A stretch of DNA of 64,000 nucleotides from Sphingomonadaceae bacterium. Its GTDB lineage: Bacteria > Pseudomonadota > Alphaproteobacteria > Sphingomonadales > Sphingomonadaceae. A model generated the notes under the pieces. It was not told where the DNA came from. It was given only the letters and a program-made list of their open reading frames with translations, and did not search any database. The stretch spans positions 284,873-348,872 of the forward strand of contig JADZEQ010000005.1 of the NCBI GenBank assembly GCA_020850455.1, written 5' to 3'. Of this stretch, positions 38,587 through 46,590 are shown in pieces; position 1 is the first letter of the stretch; each line of letters opens with the position of its first letter. The position numbers and the translations under genes are program-made.

Positions 38587-38671
38587 ATTATCCCCCCTCT
38601 TCCTCTCGAATATCCTATCGAACCATGATTTACCGGCTGTGTCCATCGTCACAGCAAACATCACAGCAAAC

Positions 38672-38703
38672 AAAAGGGGCCGAGCCATCGCTGGCCCAGC
38701 CCC
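38672..38703 (-). terminator. Intrinsic terminator after rpsD
   Basis: On the minus strand a 12-bp stem with two G-U pairs (GGGGCTGGGCCA / TGGCTCGGCCCC) closes a GCGA loop and is followed by TTTTGTTT. It lies 27 bp after the rpsD stop and separates rpsD from the downstream lipoprotein gene. Confidence 0.85.
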
Positions 38704-38729
38704 CCCAAAATTCGCAATGTGATGAAAAA

Positions 38730-39341
38730 TCAGCGCGAATAAAATTCGACGACCAGATTGGGTTCCATCTTGACCGGATAGGGCACTTCGTCGAGCGTCG
38801 GGACGCGCGCAAAGGTCGCCTTGGTGCCGTCCACCTGAATATAGTCGGTCAGGTCACGCTCGGGCAGGGCCATCGCTTCGGCGACAACCGCCATTTCGGC
38901 GGCCTTTTTGCCCAGCGAGATTACGTCGCCGGGGCGGATTTGGCGGCTGGCGATGTTGCAACGCACGCCATTGACCAGAACATGGCCGTGGCTGACCAAT
39001 TGGCGCGCCGCGAAAACGGTCGCTGCCCATTTGGAACGGTAAACCACCGCATCGAGCCGGCGTTCGAGCAAGCCGATCAGGTTTTGGCTGGTGTCGCCTT
39101 TCATCCGCGATGCTTCGAAATAGGCGCGCTTGAACTGCTTTTCGGTGACGTCGCCATAATAGCCCTTGAGCTTTTGCTTGGCGCGCAACTGCAAACCATA
39201 GTCGCTGGTTTTGCCCTTGCGGCGCTGACCATGCTGGCCGGGGCCATATTCGCGACGGTTGACCGGCGATTTGGGACGACCCCAGATGTTTTCGCCCATG
39301 CGGCGGTCAATTTTATACTTGGCGCTATGGCGCTTTGACAT
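38730..39341 (-). CDS. rpsD: 30S ribosomal protein S4
   Basis: Primary 16S rRNA-binding protein that nucleates assembly of the 30S body. The 203-aa product starts [21 protein letters not shown] and has the S4 RNA-binding domain ([33 protein letters not shown]) and the ending VVEFYSR. It lacks the N-terminal zinc cysteines, as expected for the C-minus form of alphaproteobacteria. GGAGAATGAAC precedes the ATG. It is monocistronic, with a terminator 27 bp downstream and a promoter about 140 bp upstream. Confidence 0.97.
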   Translation of the reverse strand: MSKRHSAKYKIDRRMGENIWGRPKSPVNRREYGPGQHGQRRKGKTSDYGLQLRAKQKLKGYYGDVTEKQFKRAYFEASRMKGDTSQNLIGLLERRLDAVVYRSKWAATVFAARQLVSHGHVLVNGVRCNIASRQIRPGDVISLGKKAAEMAVVAEAMALPERDLTDYIQVDGTKATFARVPTLDEVPYPVKMEPNLVVEFYSR

Positions 39342-39479
39342 GTTCATTCTCCAAATGTGTGGCCGCGCGGCAAGCCCAAAAGGGGCAAGCGGCGGATGCG
39401 TTGAAGGTGCCACCCGCATGGCCAATTGCCATACGCGACCGCCGCTTCACCTTCATGCGGGGTCAAATGTGAAGGCGCG

Positions 39480-39508
39480 CCTATGGCGATGCACCCCGCC
39501 TGAGTCAA
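39480..39508 (-). promoter_or_regulatory. Probable rpsD promoter
   Basis: On the minus strand GCTTGACT supplies TTGACT at 39508-39503, followed by 17 bp and CATAGG at 39485-39480. The CTTGAC -35 is typical of strong alphaproteobacterial housekeeping promoters; the -10 is weaker. It implies a leader of about 130 nt before rpsD, containing a possible CCTTCA/TGAAGG hairpin near 39452-39477. Confidence 0.5.
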
Positions 39509-39549
39509 GCATTATGGCCAAGCCGCGCGCCCTTCGTTATGGGCGGGCC

Positions 39550-39864
39550 ATGCAAGATGATTCTTTGGTGGCAGCGCAAGACTGCACAACGATGCAGGAA
39601 GTGCGCGTAGGCATCGACGCGCTGGACGCGCAAATTGTGACGCTGCTTGCCCGGCGCATGCGCTATATAGAGGCTGCGGCACGGATAAAGCCCAGCCGCG
39701 ATACGGTGCGCGATGAATGGCGCAAGGCGCAGGTTATCGACCATGCTGCCGATGTGGCGCGCGCGACCGATTTTCCCGAACAATTGGTGCGCGCGGTATA
39801 TGAAGTGCTTGTCGAAGGGTCGATTGCGCATGAATTTGTGCGCTTTGATCAACGTACCGCCTAA
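39550..39864 (+). CDS. Stand-alone chorismate mutase (AroQ type)
   Basis: Converts chorismate to prephenate for Phe/Tyr synthesis. The 104-aa all-helical product matches the AroQ fold: VRVGIDALDAQIVTLLARRMRYIEAAARIK (Arg and Lys active-site positions in helix 1), VRDEWRKAQVI and the C-terminal helix ending IAHEFVRFDQ. An upstream Met at 39514 is an alternative start. It is isolated on the plus strand between rpsD and trmJ; its stop overlaps the convergent trmJ stop. Confidence 0.87.
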   Translation: MQDDSLVAAQDCTTMQEVRVGIDALDAQIVTLLARRMRYIEAAARIKPSRDTVRDEWRKAQVIDHAADVARATDFPEQLVRAVYEVLVEGSIAHEFVRFDQRTA

Positions 39865-40583
39865 CGCTTTCTGGGGTTGGCGAGCGCCGCGAGCACGCCG
39901 CGCAGCGTGCGCACCTCCAAGCTGGACCAACCGGGCTTTGTCAGCAGGCTGCGCAGCATTTTGCGTGTTGCGGTGCTGCGTTCGGGCGGATGGAAATAGC
40001 CTGCGCCAACCAGCATGGCATCGAGCTGTGACATCATGGCTTCAAATTCCGCCTGCGGTGCGGGGGGGGCGATGTCGGTCTTGGTCGGCTGCACCAGCGG
40101 CGTTGCGCGTGACCAGGCATAGGCGGTCAAAATCACCGCTTGGGCGAGGTTGAGGGACGCAAATTCCGGGTTGATCGGCACGGTCAAAATGGCGCGCGCC
40201 ATCGCGACATCCTGTGCATCCAGCCCCGAACGCTCCGGCCCGAACACCAATGCGGCGCGGCCCGGTTCGGCATGGATGGCGCTCGCCGCTTCTTCGGGGG
40301 TCAGCACGGGCTTGACCACGCCGCGCTTGCGCACCGTCGTCGCATAAATATGCGCACAGTCGGCAACCGCATCCGCAAGGGTGGGAAATAATTGCGCCCG
40401 TTCAAGGACAATGTCCGCCCCCGCCGCTGCAGGCCCCGCGTCGGGGTTGGGCCAGCCGTCGCGCGGCGCGACCAGACGCAATTCGGTCAGTCCGAAATTG
40501 AGCATGGCGCGTGCCGCCTTGCCGATATTTTCGCCCAATTGCGGGCGAACCAGCACAATGATCGGTGGGTTAGTCGCGCTCAT
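39861..40583 (-). CDS. trmJ: tRNA (cytidine/uridine-2'-O-)-methyltransferase TrmJ
   Basis: A SPOUT-class enzyme that 2'-O-methylates position 32 of tRNAs. The 240-aa product has [21 protein letters not shown] (motif 1), [11 protein letters not shown] (motif 2) and [20 protein letters not shown] (motif 3, knot region), followed by a helical C-terminal extension typical of TrmJ. Its start overlaps the nrdR stop by 4 bp. Confidence 0.93.
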   Translation of the reverse strand: MSATNPPIIVLVRPQLGENIGKAARAMLNFGLTELRLVAPRDGWPNPDAGPAAAGADIVLERAQLFPTLADAVADCAHIYATTVRKRGVVKPVLTPEEAASAIHAEPGRAALVFGPERSGLDAQDVAMARAILTVPINPEFASLNLAQAVILTAYAWSRATPLVQPTKTDIAPPAPQAEFEAMMSQLDAMLVGAGYFHPPERSTATRKMLRSLLTKPGWSSLEVRTLRGVLAALANPRKR

Positions 40584-41041
40584 TCCCCGCCCAGCGCACG
40601 GACGCTGGCCGCGAACTCCTCAAAATCACGGGCACCCGAAAATTCGCGGTGGACACTGACGAAACGGATATAGGCAACCGAATCCAACTGGCGCAGCGCC
40701 TCCATCACCAAAATGCCGATATCGGCGGATGGCACGTCATTATCGCCCTGATATTCCAATTGGCGCTGCACTGCGCTCACCATCTTGTCGATGCCCGCGC
40801 TGTCAATCGGCCGTTTGCGACAGGCAATCGATACCGACCGATAAAGCTTGTCGCGGTCAAAGGGTTCGCGCCGACCATCCGACTTCACGACGACAACATC
40901 GCGCAATTGGATGCGTTCAAAGGTGGTGAAACGCGCGCCGCACCCTTCGCACTGTCGCCGACGACGAATAGCCGCCCCATCCTCGGCAGGGCGGCTATCC
41001 TTTACCTGACTATCTTCGTGGCCACAGCTGGGGCATTTCAT
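40580..41041 (-). CDS. nrdR: Transcriptional repressor NrdR
   Basis: A zinc-finger/ATP-cone repressor of ribonucleotide reductase genes. The 153-aa product has a zinc ribbon with Cys3, Cys6, Cys31 and Cys34, the [10 protein letters not shown] strand, and an ATP-cone with [26 protein letters not shown]. It lies in the rpiB-glyA-hypothetical-nrdR-trmJ operon, where the glyA-nrdR linkage (one-carbon supply and dNTP synthesis) is widely conserved. No NrdR boxes were identified within the window. Confidence 0.97.
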   Translation of the reverse strand: MKCPSCGHEDSQVKDSRPAEDGAAIRRRRQCEGCGARFTTFERIQLRDVVVVKSDGRREPFDRDKLYRSVSIACRKRPIDSAGIDKMVSAVQRQLEYQGDNDVPSADIGILVMEALRQLDSVAYIRFVSVHREFSGARDFEEFAASVRALGGE

Positions 41042-41044
41042 GCG

Positions 41045-41326
41045 TTATTCGGCGTCCTCATTACTCTTACGCCACGCAACATAGCCCAGACCGGCGAGCG
41101 CGCCAAATGGCACCGAAACAATCGGCAGCGCGATGGCGGCAACCGCGCCCAGCGCGGCCCCGGCGGCAAGCTTGGGCGCATTATCCTTGGTAAAGGCGGT
41201 GCGGCCAATTCGGCCAACTTCTTCCACCGCCTTGTCCGCAAACTCGACAAAGCCGCTGGCATTGCCTGATTCGCGTTTGAACTCGGCACCCGCATTATGC
41301 GCGCGTTCGTTCGATTTCTTGGGCAT
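41045..41326 (-). CDS. Small hypothetical protein between glyA and nrdR
   Basis: Not recognised. The 93-aa product has a charged N-terminal half (PKKSNERAHNAGAEFKRE) and an amphipathic middle (VEFADKAVEEVGRIGRTAF). A glycine/alanine hydrophobic hairpin-like segment follows (about 52-82, LAAGAALGAVAAIALPIVSV then PFGALAGLGYVAW), with an acidic tail. It is probably membrane-associated. GGAG 6 nt upstream supports the ATG at 41326. It is 37 bp after glyA and 3 bp before nrdR, so it is part of the operon. Confidence 0.75.
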   Translation of the reverse strand: MPKKSNERAHNAGAEFKRESGNASGFVEFADKAVEEVGRIGRTAFTKDNAPKLAAGAALGAVAAIALPIVSVPFGALAGLGYVAWRKSNEDAE

Positions 41327-41363
41327 CTCAATCTCCAAATCGCCCCTTGCCGTATTAGCTATA

Positions 41364-42677
41364 TCATACACCTGGGTAGATTGGAAAGCGTTCGCACAGA
41401 TTTTTTACGCGCCCGCGCACATTTTGTTCAATTTGCGCATCGCCCGCTTCGCCATTTTTGGCGAGACCGTCGAGCACATCGGCCACCATATGGCCGATTT
41501 CGGCAAATTCGGCGGTGCCGAAACCGCGCGTCGTCCCGGCGGGTGAGCCGACGCGGATGCCGCTGGTCTTGACCGGCGGCAGCGGGTCATTGGGAATGCC
41601 GTTCTTGTTGCAGGTGATGGCGGCACGCTCCAGCGCCTCATCCGCGTCGCGGCCGGTAACGCCGAGCGGCGTCAGGTCAATCAGCGCCAGATGCGTGTCG
41701 GTGCCGCCCGATACGACTTTGCAGCCGCGCGCTTCGAGCGTCGCGGCCAGCGTCTGCGCATTGGCGATAATCGCCTTGGCATAATCTTTGAATTCGGGGC
41801 GCAATGCTTCGCCAAAGGCGACCGCTTTGGCGGCGATGACATGCACCAGCGGCCCACCTTGCATGCCGGGGAAGACGGCTGAGTTGATCCGCTTGGCCAG
41901 CGCTTCATCATTGGTGAGGATCATCCCGCCGCGCGGGCCGCGCAGTGTTTTATGCGTCGTTGTCGTGGCGATATGGGCATGGGGGAAGGGGGAAGGGTGC
42001 TCACCCGCCGCCACCAGCCCCGCGAAATGCGCCATATCGACCATGAACAGCGCACCCACATCATCGGCAATCGCGCGAAAACGCGCAAAATCAATGATGC
42101 GCGGATAAGCAGAGCCGCCGGCAATTATCAGTTGCGGCTTATGTTCGTGCGCCAGCCGCGCCACTTCGTCAAAATCAATCCGGTGGGTGACGGGATCAAC
42201 GCCATATTGGACGGCGTTGAACCATTTGCCCGACATTGCTGCCTTGGCCCCATGGGTCAAATGCCCCCCAGCGTCGAGGCTCATCCCCAAAATCGTCGCG
42301 CCCGGGCGGACCAGCGCCAGCAGCACCGCACCATTGGCCTGCGCGCCCGAATGGGGCTGCACATTGGCATAGGCGCAGCCGAACAATGTCTTGGCACGTT
42401 CAATCGCCAATGTTTCGACCGCGTCGGACGGGGCACAACCCTGATAATAGCGTTTGCCGGGATAGCCCTCGGCATATTTATTGGTGAAAACCGAACCCTG
42501 CGCCTCTAGCACCGCTTTGGAGACAATATTTTCCGATGCGATAAGCTCGATTTGGTAGCGTTCCCGCTCCACCTCTTGCTGGATGGCGGCGGCAACGGCG
42601 GGATCGCTCGTCGCAATGCTGTCGGAAAAATAACCGGCGGAACGGATGGCGGGGCGGGAAAGTGTGTCCGTGGTCAT
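41364..42677 (-). CDS. glyA: Serine hydroxymethyltransferase
   Basis: PLP enzyme interconverting serine and glycine with production of methylene-tetrahydrofolate. The 437-aa product has [54 protein letters not shown] and the PLP-lysine motif [14 protein letters not shown]. It follows rpiB by 15 bp and leads into the small hypothetical and nrdR. Confidence 0.97.
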   Translation of the reverse strand: MTTDTLSRPAIRSAGYFSDSIATSDPAVAAAIQQEVERERYQIELIASENIVSKAVLEAQGSVFTNKYAEGYPGKRYYQGCAPSDAVETLAIERAKTLFGCAYANVQPHSGAQANGAVLLALVRPGATILGMSLDAGGHLTHGAKAAMSGKWFNAVQYGVDPVTHRIDFDEVARLAHEHKPQLIIAGGSAYPRIIDFARFRAIADDVGALFMVDMAHFAGLVAAGEHPSPFPHAHIATTTTHKTLRGPRGGMILTNDEALAKRINSAVFPGMQGGPLVHVIAAKAVAFGEALRPEFKDYAKAIIANAQTLAATLEARGCKVVSGGTDTHLALIDLTPLGVTGRDADEALERAAITCNKNGIPNDPLPPVKTSGIRVGSPAGTTRGFGTAEFAEIGHMVADVLDGLAKNGEAGDAQIEQNVRGRVKNLCERFPIYPGV

Positions 42678-42692
42678 GGCGGTTCCTTTGGC

Positions 42693-43133
42693 TTAAAATG
42701 CGGGTGGGTTGGTGAGTTTGTCGACGCGGGCGCTGTGGCGGTCGCCTGCAAATCGTCCGTCCAGAAAGGCCGAAATACATGCCTTGGCCATGTCTGGCCC
42801 GGTCAGTCGCGCGCCAAGCGCAAGGACATTGGCATCATTATGTTCGCGGGCGAGCGCGGCGGACAGCGGGTCATCAACCCGCGCGCAGCGGCAAGCCGGG
42901 TGGCGGTTGACCGCGATGGAAATGCCAATCCCCGAACCGCACAGCGCAATGCCCAGTTCGGCATCCCCGCTCGCCACCGCGCGGGCCAGCGCATAACCAT
43001 AATCGGGGTAATCGACGCGCGCTTCGTCCGCCGGGCCAAGGTCGTTAACGTCGTGCCCCGATTGACGCAGCCATGCGGCCAGTTCCGCTTTGAGCGCGAC
43101 GGCAGCATGATCGGATGCAATGGCAAGACGCAT
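42693..43133 (-). CDS. rpiB: Ribose-5-phosphate isomerase B
   Basis: Interconverts ribose-5-P and ribulose-5-P. The 146-aa product begins RLAIASDHAAVALKAELA and has the active-site Cys in IALCGSGIGISIAVNR and NDANVLALGARLTG. It is the first gene of the rpiB-glyA-nrdR-trmJ operon. The 257 bp upstream (43134-43390) contain no gene and no obvious promoter hexamers that I could defend. Confidence 0.95.
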   Translation of the reverse strand: MRLAIASDHAAVALKAELAAWLRQSGHDVNDLGPADEARVDYPDYGYALARAVASGDAELGIALCGSGIGISIAVNRHPACRCARVDDPLSAALAREHNDANVLALGARLTGPDMAKACISAFLDGRFAGDRHSARVDKLTNPPAF

Positions 43134-43390
43134 GGTGGCGGCTGCTCCGGCAAAGGGTTTGGGGCTGTGCGCGCGCCTTTAGGGGAGGATTGGGCGCAAT
43201 GCCACCCCCCAAAGCATGGGGCGGGGGGATATTTACCTTTTGTTTAGGGCCGGGATGCAAAATCGCCACATGGTCTTGCTGGGCAAATATATGGCGGGCG
43301 CGTTGGTGCCGATGGCAATCGCGCTGGTAAATCATTTCGCGATATAATCGGGCTATCGCCTTGCCCGCTACCCTGCGCTAAGGCGCGGTG

Positions 43391-43588
43391 ATGGACATCA
43401 TACTTTCCATATTGGCGCTGGTTGCAGGCGCGCTCGCTTATGGCGCGGTGCGCAACTGGCAACGCAACCGCCGCCAAGCGCTGTTGATGGCGCTCGCGGC
43501 GGCGGTGATGGTGCTCAATCTCGCCATCTGGATATGGCCCAATGCCAATGGCGACAGTCTGCTCGAACTGCAACGCAGCAGCGATTAG
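43391..43588 (+). CDS. Small two-helix membrane protein
   Basis: Unrecognised. The 65-aa product consists of two hydrophobic helices (IILSILALVAGALAYGAV and ALLMALAAAVMVLNLAIWIW) separated by a basic loop RNWQRNRRQ, a hairpin with the positive loop predicted in the cytoplasm. A GTG immediately precedes the ATG in frame. It converges on the hydrolase gene with 6 bp between stops. Existence is plausible from composition but not secured by homology. Confidence 0.55.
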   Translation: MDIILSILALVAGALAYGAVRNWQRNRRQALLMALAAAVMVLNLAIWIWPNANGDSLLELQRSSD

Positions 43589-43594
43589 CCCCGC

Positions 43595-44251
43595 TTAGCG
43601 TATGGGTGAATCGGGGGCGAGCCGCATGTCGAGGTAATTGTCCACCGACTTCATCATCTGCTCCAGCTCATTTTCAAAGAAATGGTTGGCGCGCGGGATT
43701 TCGTCATGATGGATGGTGATGCCGCGCTGGGCGCGCAATTTTTCGACCAGCTTGGTGACCGAATTGGGCGTGACAATCTCATCCCCGCTGCCATTCACGA
43801 AAATGCCCGAAGACGGGCAGGGCGCTAGGAAGGAGAAATCATACATATTCGCGGGTGGCGCGATGGAAATAAAGCCGCGAATCTCTGGCCGACGCATCAG
43901 CAATTGCATGCCGATCCATGCGCCAAAGGAAAATCCGGCGATCCATGTCGTCTGCGCTTCGGCGTGGATCGACTGGATCCAGTCGAGCGCCGATGCCGCA
44001 TCGGACAATTCGCCAATGCCATTGTCGAACACGCCCTGCGACCGGCCGACGCCACGAAAATTGAAACGCAGCGTCGCAAAACCACGGCGCACAAAGCTTT
44101 TATATAGCGCCTGGGTGATGCGGTCGTTCATCGTCCCGCCGCCTTGCGGGTGGGGGTGCAAAATCATCGCCACCGGCGCGCGTGGGCGGGGCGGCGGGCT
44201 GAAACGACCTTCCAAACGTCCCTCTGGGCCGGCAAAAATTACGTCGGGCAT
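43595..44251 (-). CDS. Alpha/beta hydrolase
   Basis: The 218-aa product has VAMILHPHPQGGGTMNDRI (oxyanion region), LRFNFRGVGRSQG, the nucleophile elbow GFSFGAW, an acidic residue in GSGDEIVTP, and the catalytic His in IPRANHFF. This set matches small intracellular alpha/beta hydrolases of unknown substrate, often annotated as dienelactone-hydrolase-like. A longer upstream frame crosses the intergenic region and is unlikely. It is divergent from the cysteine desulfurase gene. Confidence 0.83.
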   Translation of the reverse strand: MPDVIFAGPEGRLEGRFSPPPRPRAPVAMILHPHPQGGGTMNDRITQALYKSFVRRGFATLRFNFRGVGRSQGVFDNGIGELSDAASALDWIQSIHAEAQTTWIAGFSFGAWIGMQLLMRRPEIRGFISIAPPANMYDFSFLAPCPSSGIFVNGSGDEIVTPNSVTKLVEKLRAQRGITIHHDEIPRANHFFENELEQMMKSVDNYLDMRLAPDSPIR

Positions 44252-44330
44252 GGCTACCTCAATATGGCATATGGGCAAAAGTCGCCGCCAAGGACTGGCG
44301 GGCACGTGCTGCGCCCTATATAGGCTTGGG

Positions 44331-44363
44331 TTGCAAGATGCAACTTTTGCGAATCGCTCGCAA
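44331..44363. promoter_or_regulatory. Two adjacent short palindromes in the hydrolase/cysteine desulfurase intergenic region
   Basis: TTGCA-AGA-TGCAA (44331-44343) and TTGCG-AATCGCT-CGCAA (44347-44363) lie back to back 18-50 bp before the cysteine desulfurase start. Both have the outer half-site TTGC/GCAA. Just upstream, CTATATAG (44316-44323) could serve as a -10 on either strand. They look like operator half-sites, but no regulator can be assigned. Confidence 0.35.
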
Positions 44364-44380
44364 TAAAGGTTGGGTTCCCG

Positions 44381-45469
44381 GTGATATACCTCGACTATCA
44401 GGCGACGACGCCGCTTGCTCCGGAGGCGCGCGAAGCCATGCTGCCATGGCTTGATGGCGCCGACGGCGCTGGTTTTGCCAACCCGGCAAGCCAACATCGT
44501 GCCGGGCGGCGGGCCAGCGTTGCCGTTGAAATGGCGCGCGATTCGGTGGCTGCATTATTACCCGCTGGTGGCCGGGTGATCTTTACCTCCGGCGCGACAG
44601 AGGCGCTCAACTGGGCGCTCCAACGCGGGGCGGCCATGGTGGACAATGCGGTCACAGGGTCGGCCATCGAACATGCCGCCGTGCTCGAAAATCTGGAGGT
44701 TTTGGGGGCTGGCACCATCCCCGTGGATGCAGAGGGGTTGGTCGGCAACCCGGAACCGGCGCTCATCCCCGAACGCGGACTAGTCGCGCTGATGCTGGTG
44801 AATAACGAGGTGGGGACAATCCAGCCGGTTGCGCAATGGGCGCATGCCGCCCACGAACGCGGTGCCTTGCTGTTGTGCGATGCGGTGCAGGGCTATGGCC
44901 GTATCACCATCCCCGATGGGCCGGACATGATCGCGGTGTCGGCGCACAAAATATATGGCCCAAAGGGTATCGGCGCGCTGTGGATTCGCGACGGTATCGA
45001 CCTGCCGCCCTTCATTATCGGCGGCGGGCAGGAATTGGGATTGCGTTCTGGCACGGTTTCACCCGCGCTTTGCGTCGGCTTTGGCGCGGCGGCAGAGGTT
45101 GCGCGCGCACGCATGGCGGACGATGCCCTTCACGTCGCCCATCTTTGGGCGGTCGCCATGGAAAATTTGCCCGGCTGGCAGGTCAATGGCTCCACCCACG
45201 CGCGCTGGCACGGCAACCTCAATATCCGGCTGGACGGGGTAAATGGCGCGCGGTTGCTGTCCGATTTGCGCGATATCGCCTTTTCGCTGGGCAGCGCTTG
45301 CGCCAGTGGTTCGGGCAAGGCCAGCCATGTCCTGCGTGCTATGGGCGTCGATGGTGCGGCTGCGCGATCCTCGCTGCGTTTGGGCTGGGGCCGCTATACG
45401 ACAGAGGTGGAACTGCGCGATGCCATCGTCGCGATAAAGGATGCGGCACAGGCGCAAAGGGAAATATGA
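44381..45469 (+). CDS. Cysteine desulfurase (NifS/IscS-like, class V aminotransferase)
   Basis: Releases sulfur from cysteine as an enzyme-bound persulfide for Fe-S or thio-modification. The 362-aa product has YLDYQATTPLAPEAREAML, TSGATEALNWAL, LCDAVQGYGRI, the PLP lysine in SAHKIYGPKGIG, and the catalytic Cys in SLGSACASGSGKAS. It is shorter than E. coli IscS, and no iscU, iscA or suf genes follow. Translation starts at GTG, with AAGG about 13 nt upstream. Its stop overlaps the ferredoxin start (ATGA). Confidence 0.93.
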   Translation: MIYLDYQATTPLAPEAREAMLPWLDGADGAGFANPASQHRAGRRASVAVEMARDSVAALLPAGGRVIFTSGATEALNWALQRGAAMVDNAVTGSAIEHAAVLENLEVLGAGTIPVDAEGLVGNPEPALIPERGLVALMLVNNEVGTIQPVAQWAHAAHERGALLLCDAVQGYGRITIPDGPDMIAVSAHKIYGPKGIGALWIRDGIDLPPFIIGGGQELGLRSGTVSPALCVGFGAAAEVARARMADDALHVAHLWAVAMENLPGWQVNGSTHARWHGNLNIRLDGVNGARLLSDLRDIAFSLGSACASGSGKASHVLRAMGVDGAAARSSLRLGWGRYTTEVELRDAIVAIKDAAQAQREI

Positions 45470-45804
45470 TGGTCGAAGTTCGCTTTCTGCACGCCGACGG
45501 CGAAGGGCAGAGCGTCGGGCAGGGGGGTGGGGACACCAGCCTCCTGACCCTCGCCCAGTCACTCGGTCTGCCACTGGAGGGGACGTGTGAGGGGCAGATG
45601 GCCTGCTCCACCTGCCATATCATTGTCGATCCGGCGCATTTCGCGCTGCTCCCCCCGGCGAGCGAGGCAGAGGAAGATATGCTCGACTTCGCGGCGGGTG
45701 CCTGTCGGACCAGCCGCTTGGCCTGCCAGATTCGGCTGGGCGATTGCCCGTCGCAATTGACGGTCAAATTGCCGCGCGAAAGCCACAATATGCAAGGCCT
45801 CTAA
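45466..45804 (+). CDS. Adrenodoxin-type [2Fe-2S] ferredoxin
   Basis: A small electron carrier. The 112-aa product has the cluster ligands Cys41, Cys47 and Cys50 (CEGQMACSTC, the C-x5-C-x2-C spacing of the Isc/adrenodoxin group) and Cys87 in SRLACQIR; Cys80 is extra. It overlaps the cysteine desulfurase stop by four bases, implying coupled expression and a role in Fe-S cluster assembly or in feeding electrons to it. Confidence 0.93.
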   Translation: MMVEVRFLHADGEGQSVGQGGGDTSLLTLAQSLGLPLEGTCEGQMACSTCHIIVDPAHFALLPPASEAEEDMLDFAAGACRTSRLACQIRLGDCPSQLTVKLPRESHNMQGL

Positions 45805-45849
45805 TTCCACCGCACTTGCAAATTGCCCACGTCATCGCCATAGGCCGCG

Positions 45850-45943
45850 ACGGGAGTCGGGCGGACGTCGTCTTCGCCAACCCGGTCAGATCCGGAAGGA
45901 AGCAGCCGCAACGAATTCGCGGCGGGTCGTTCCGGCTCCCACC
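45850..45943 (+). ncRNA. ffs: Signal recognition particle RNA (4.5S, bacterial small type)
   Basis: The universally conserved apical segment GGTCAGATCCGGAAGGAAGC is present at 45884-45903. The ends pair: GGGAGTCGG at 45852-45860 with CCGGCTCCC at 45932-45940 (one G-U pair), giving the long hairpin of the ~95-nt bacterial SRP RNA. It lies in the gap between the ferredoxin and PAP2 genes and upstream of dnaX, a location seen in many proteobacteria. The exact ends are approximate. Confidence 0.92.
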
Positions 45944-45999
45944 CCAGCATCGATCCTCGGATGATTGCATTGACGGCGCGTCTGTCGCATGCTGCCGCC

Positions 46000-46551
46000 A
46001 TGCAAAAAATTACCTATAAAACCGGTCTGGCATCGATATTTGTGCCGCTGGCATTGGCGGCCACCCCCGCCCATGCGGGTGATCAGACGTGGGAGGATGC
46101 AGGCTCTGCCGTACGCACCGCCCTGGTACTCGCCGCTGTCGGCGTTCCAGTGGTGGAGGGTGATGGCGATGGCGCGCTGCAGGCTGGCATGTCGCTCGGC
46201 GCGACCTTTCTGGCGACCGAAGGGCTAAAGCAAAGCTTTCCCGAATTGCGGCCCGACGGCAGCGACCGGCGCAGCTTTCCATCCGGCCACACGTCGATCA
46301 GCTTTGCCGCCGCCGCGACCCTGATGGAAAGGCAGGGGCGCGATGTCGGCATCGCGGCCCATGTTGCTGCTGCTTTTGTCGGGCTGTCCCGTGTCGAAGC
46401 GGATAAGCACCATGTGCATGACGTACTGGTCGGTGCGGCAATTGGTGAGCTTGCAGGGCTGCTGCTGACCCATAAACCGCGCGACAATATGGTCCTTATG
46501 CCGTGGGGGGACAGCAATGGCGGCGGAATCCATTTCGCGATGCGATTTTGA
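46000..46551 (+). CDS. PAP2-family phosphatase
   Basis: A membrane-associated or periplasmic phosphatidic-acid-phosphatase-type enzyme. The 183-aa product has an N-terminal signal or anchor (SIFVPLALAATPAHAG) and the three PAP2 motifs: K-x6-RP (KQSFPELRP), PSGHTS, and SR-x5-H-x3-D (SRVEADKHHVHD). The substrate (lipid or small phosphate ester) is unknown. A start further upstream (45961) would lie just after the SRP RNA and is less likely. Confidence 0.85.
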   Translation: MQKITYKTGLASIFVPLALAATPAHAGDQTWEDAGSAVRTALVLAAVGVPVVEGDGDGALQAGMSLGATFLATEGLKQSFPELRPDGSDRRSFPSGHTSISFAAAATLMERQGRDVGIAAHVAAAFVGLSRVEADKHHVHDVLVGAAIGELAGLLLTHKPRDNMVLMPWGDSNGGGIHFAMRF

Positions 46552-46590
46552 ATGCTTGGATATGGTGCAACCACGGCCTAATCTTATCTG

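Noticed and set aside
43115..43330. Small plus-strand frame (Trp/Gly/Cys-rich) in the rpiB upstream gap
   Set aside because: Unusual composition, no ribosome site and partial overlap with rpiB; treated as non-coding.
45744..46019. Short plus-strand frame covering the SRP RNA
   Set aside because: It runs through a structured RNA gene with the diagnostic apical loop and has no coding support.
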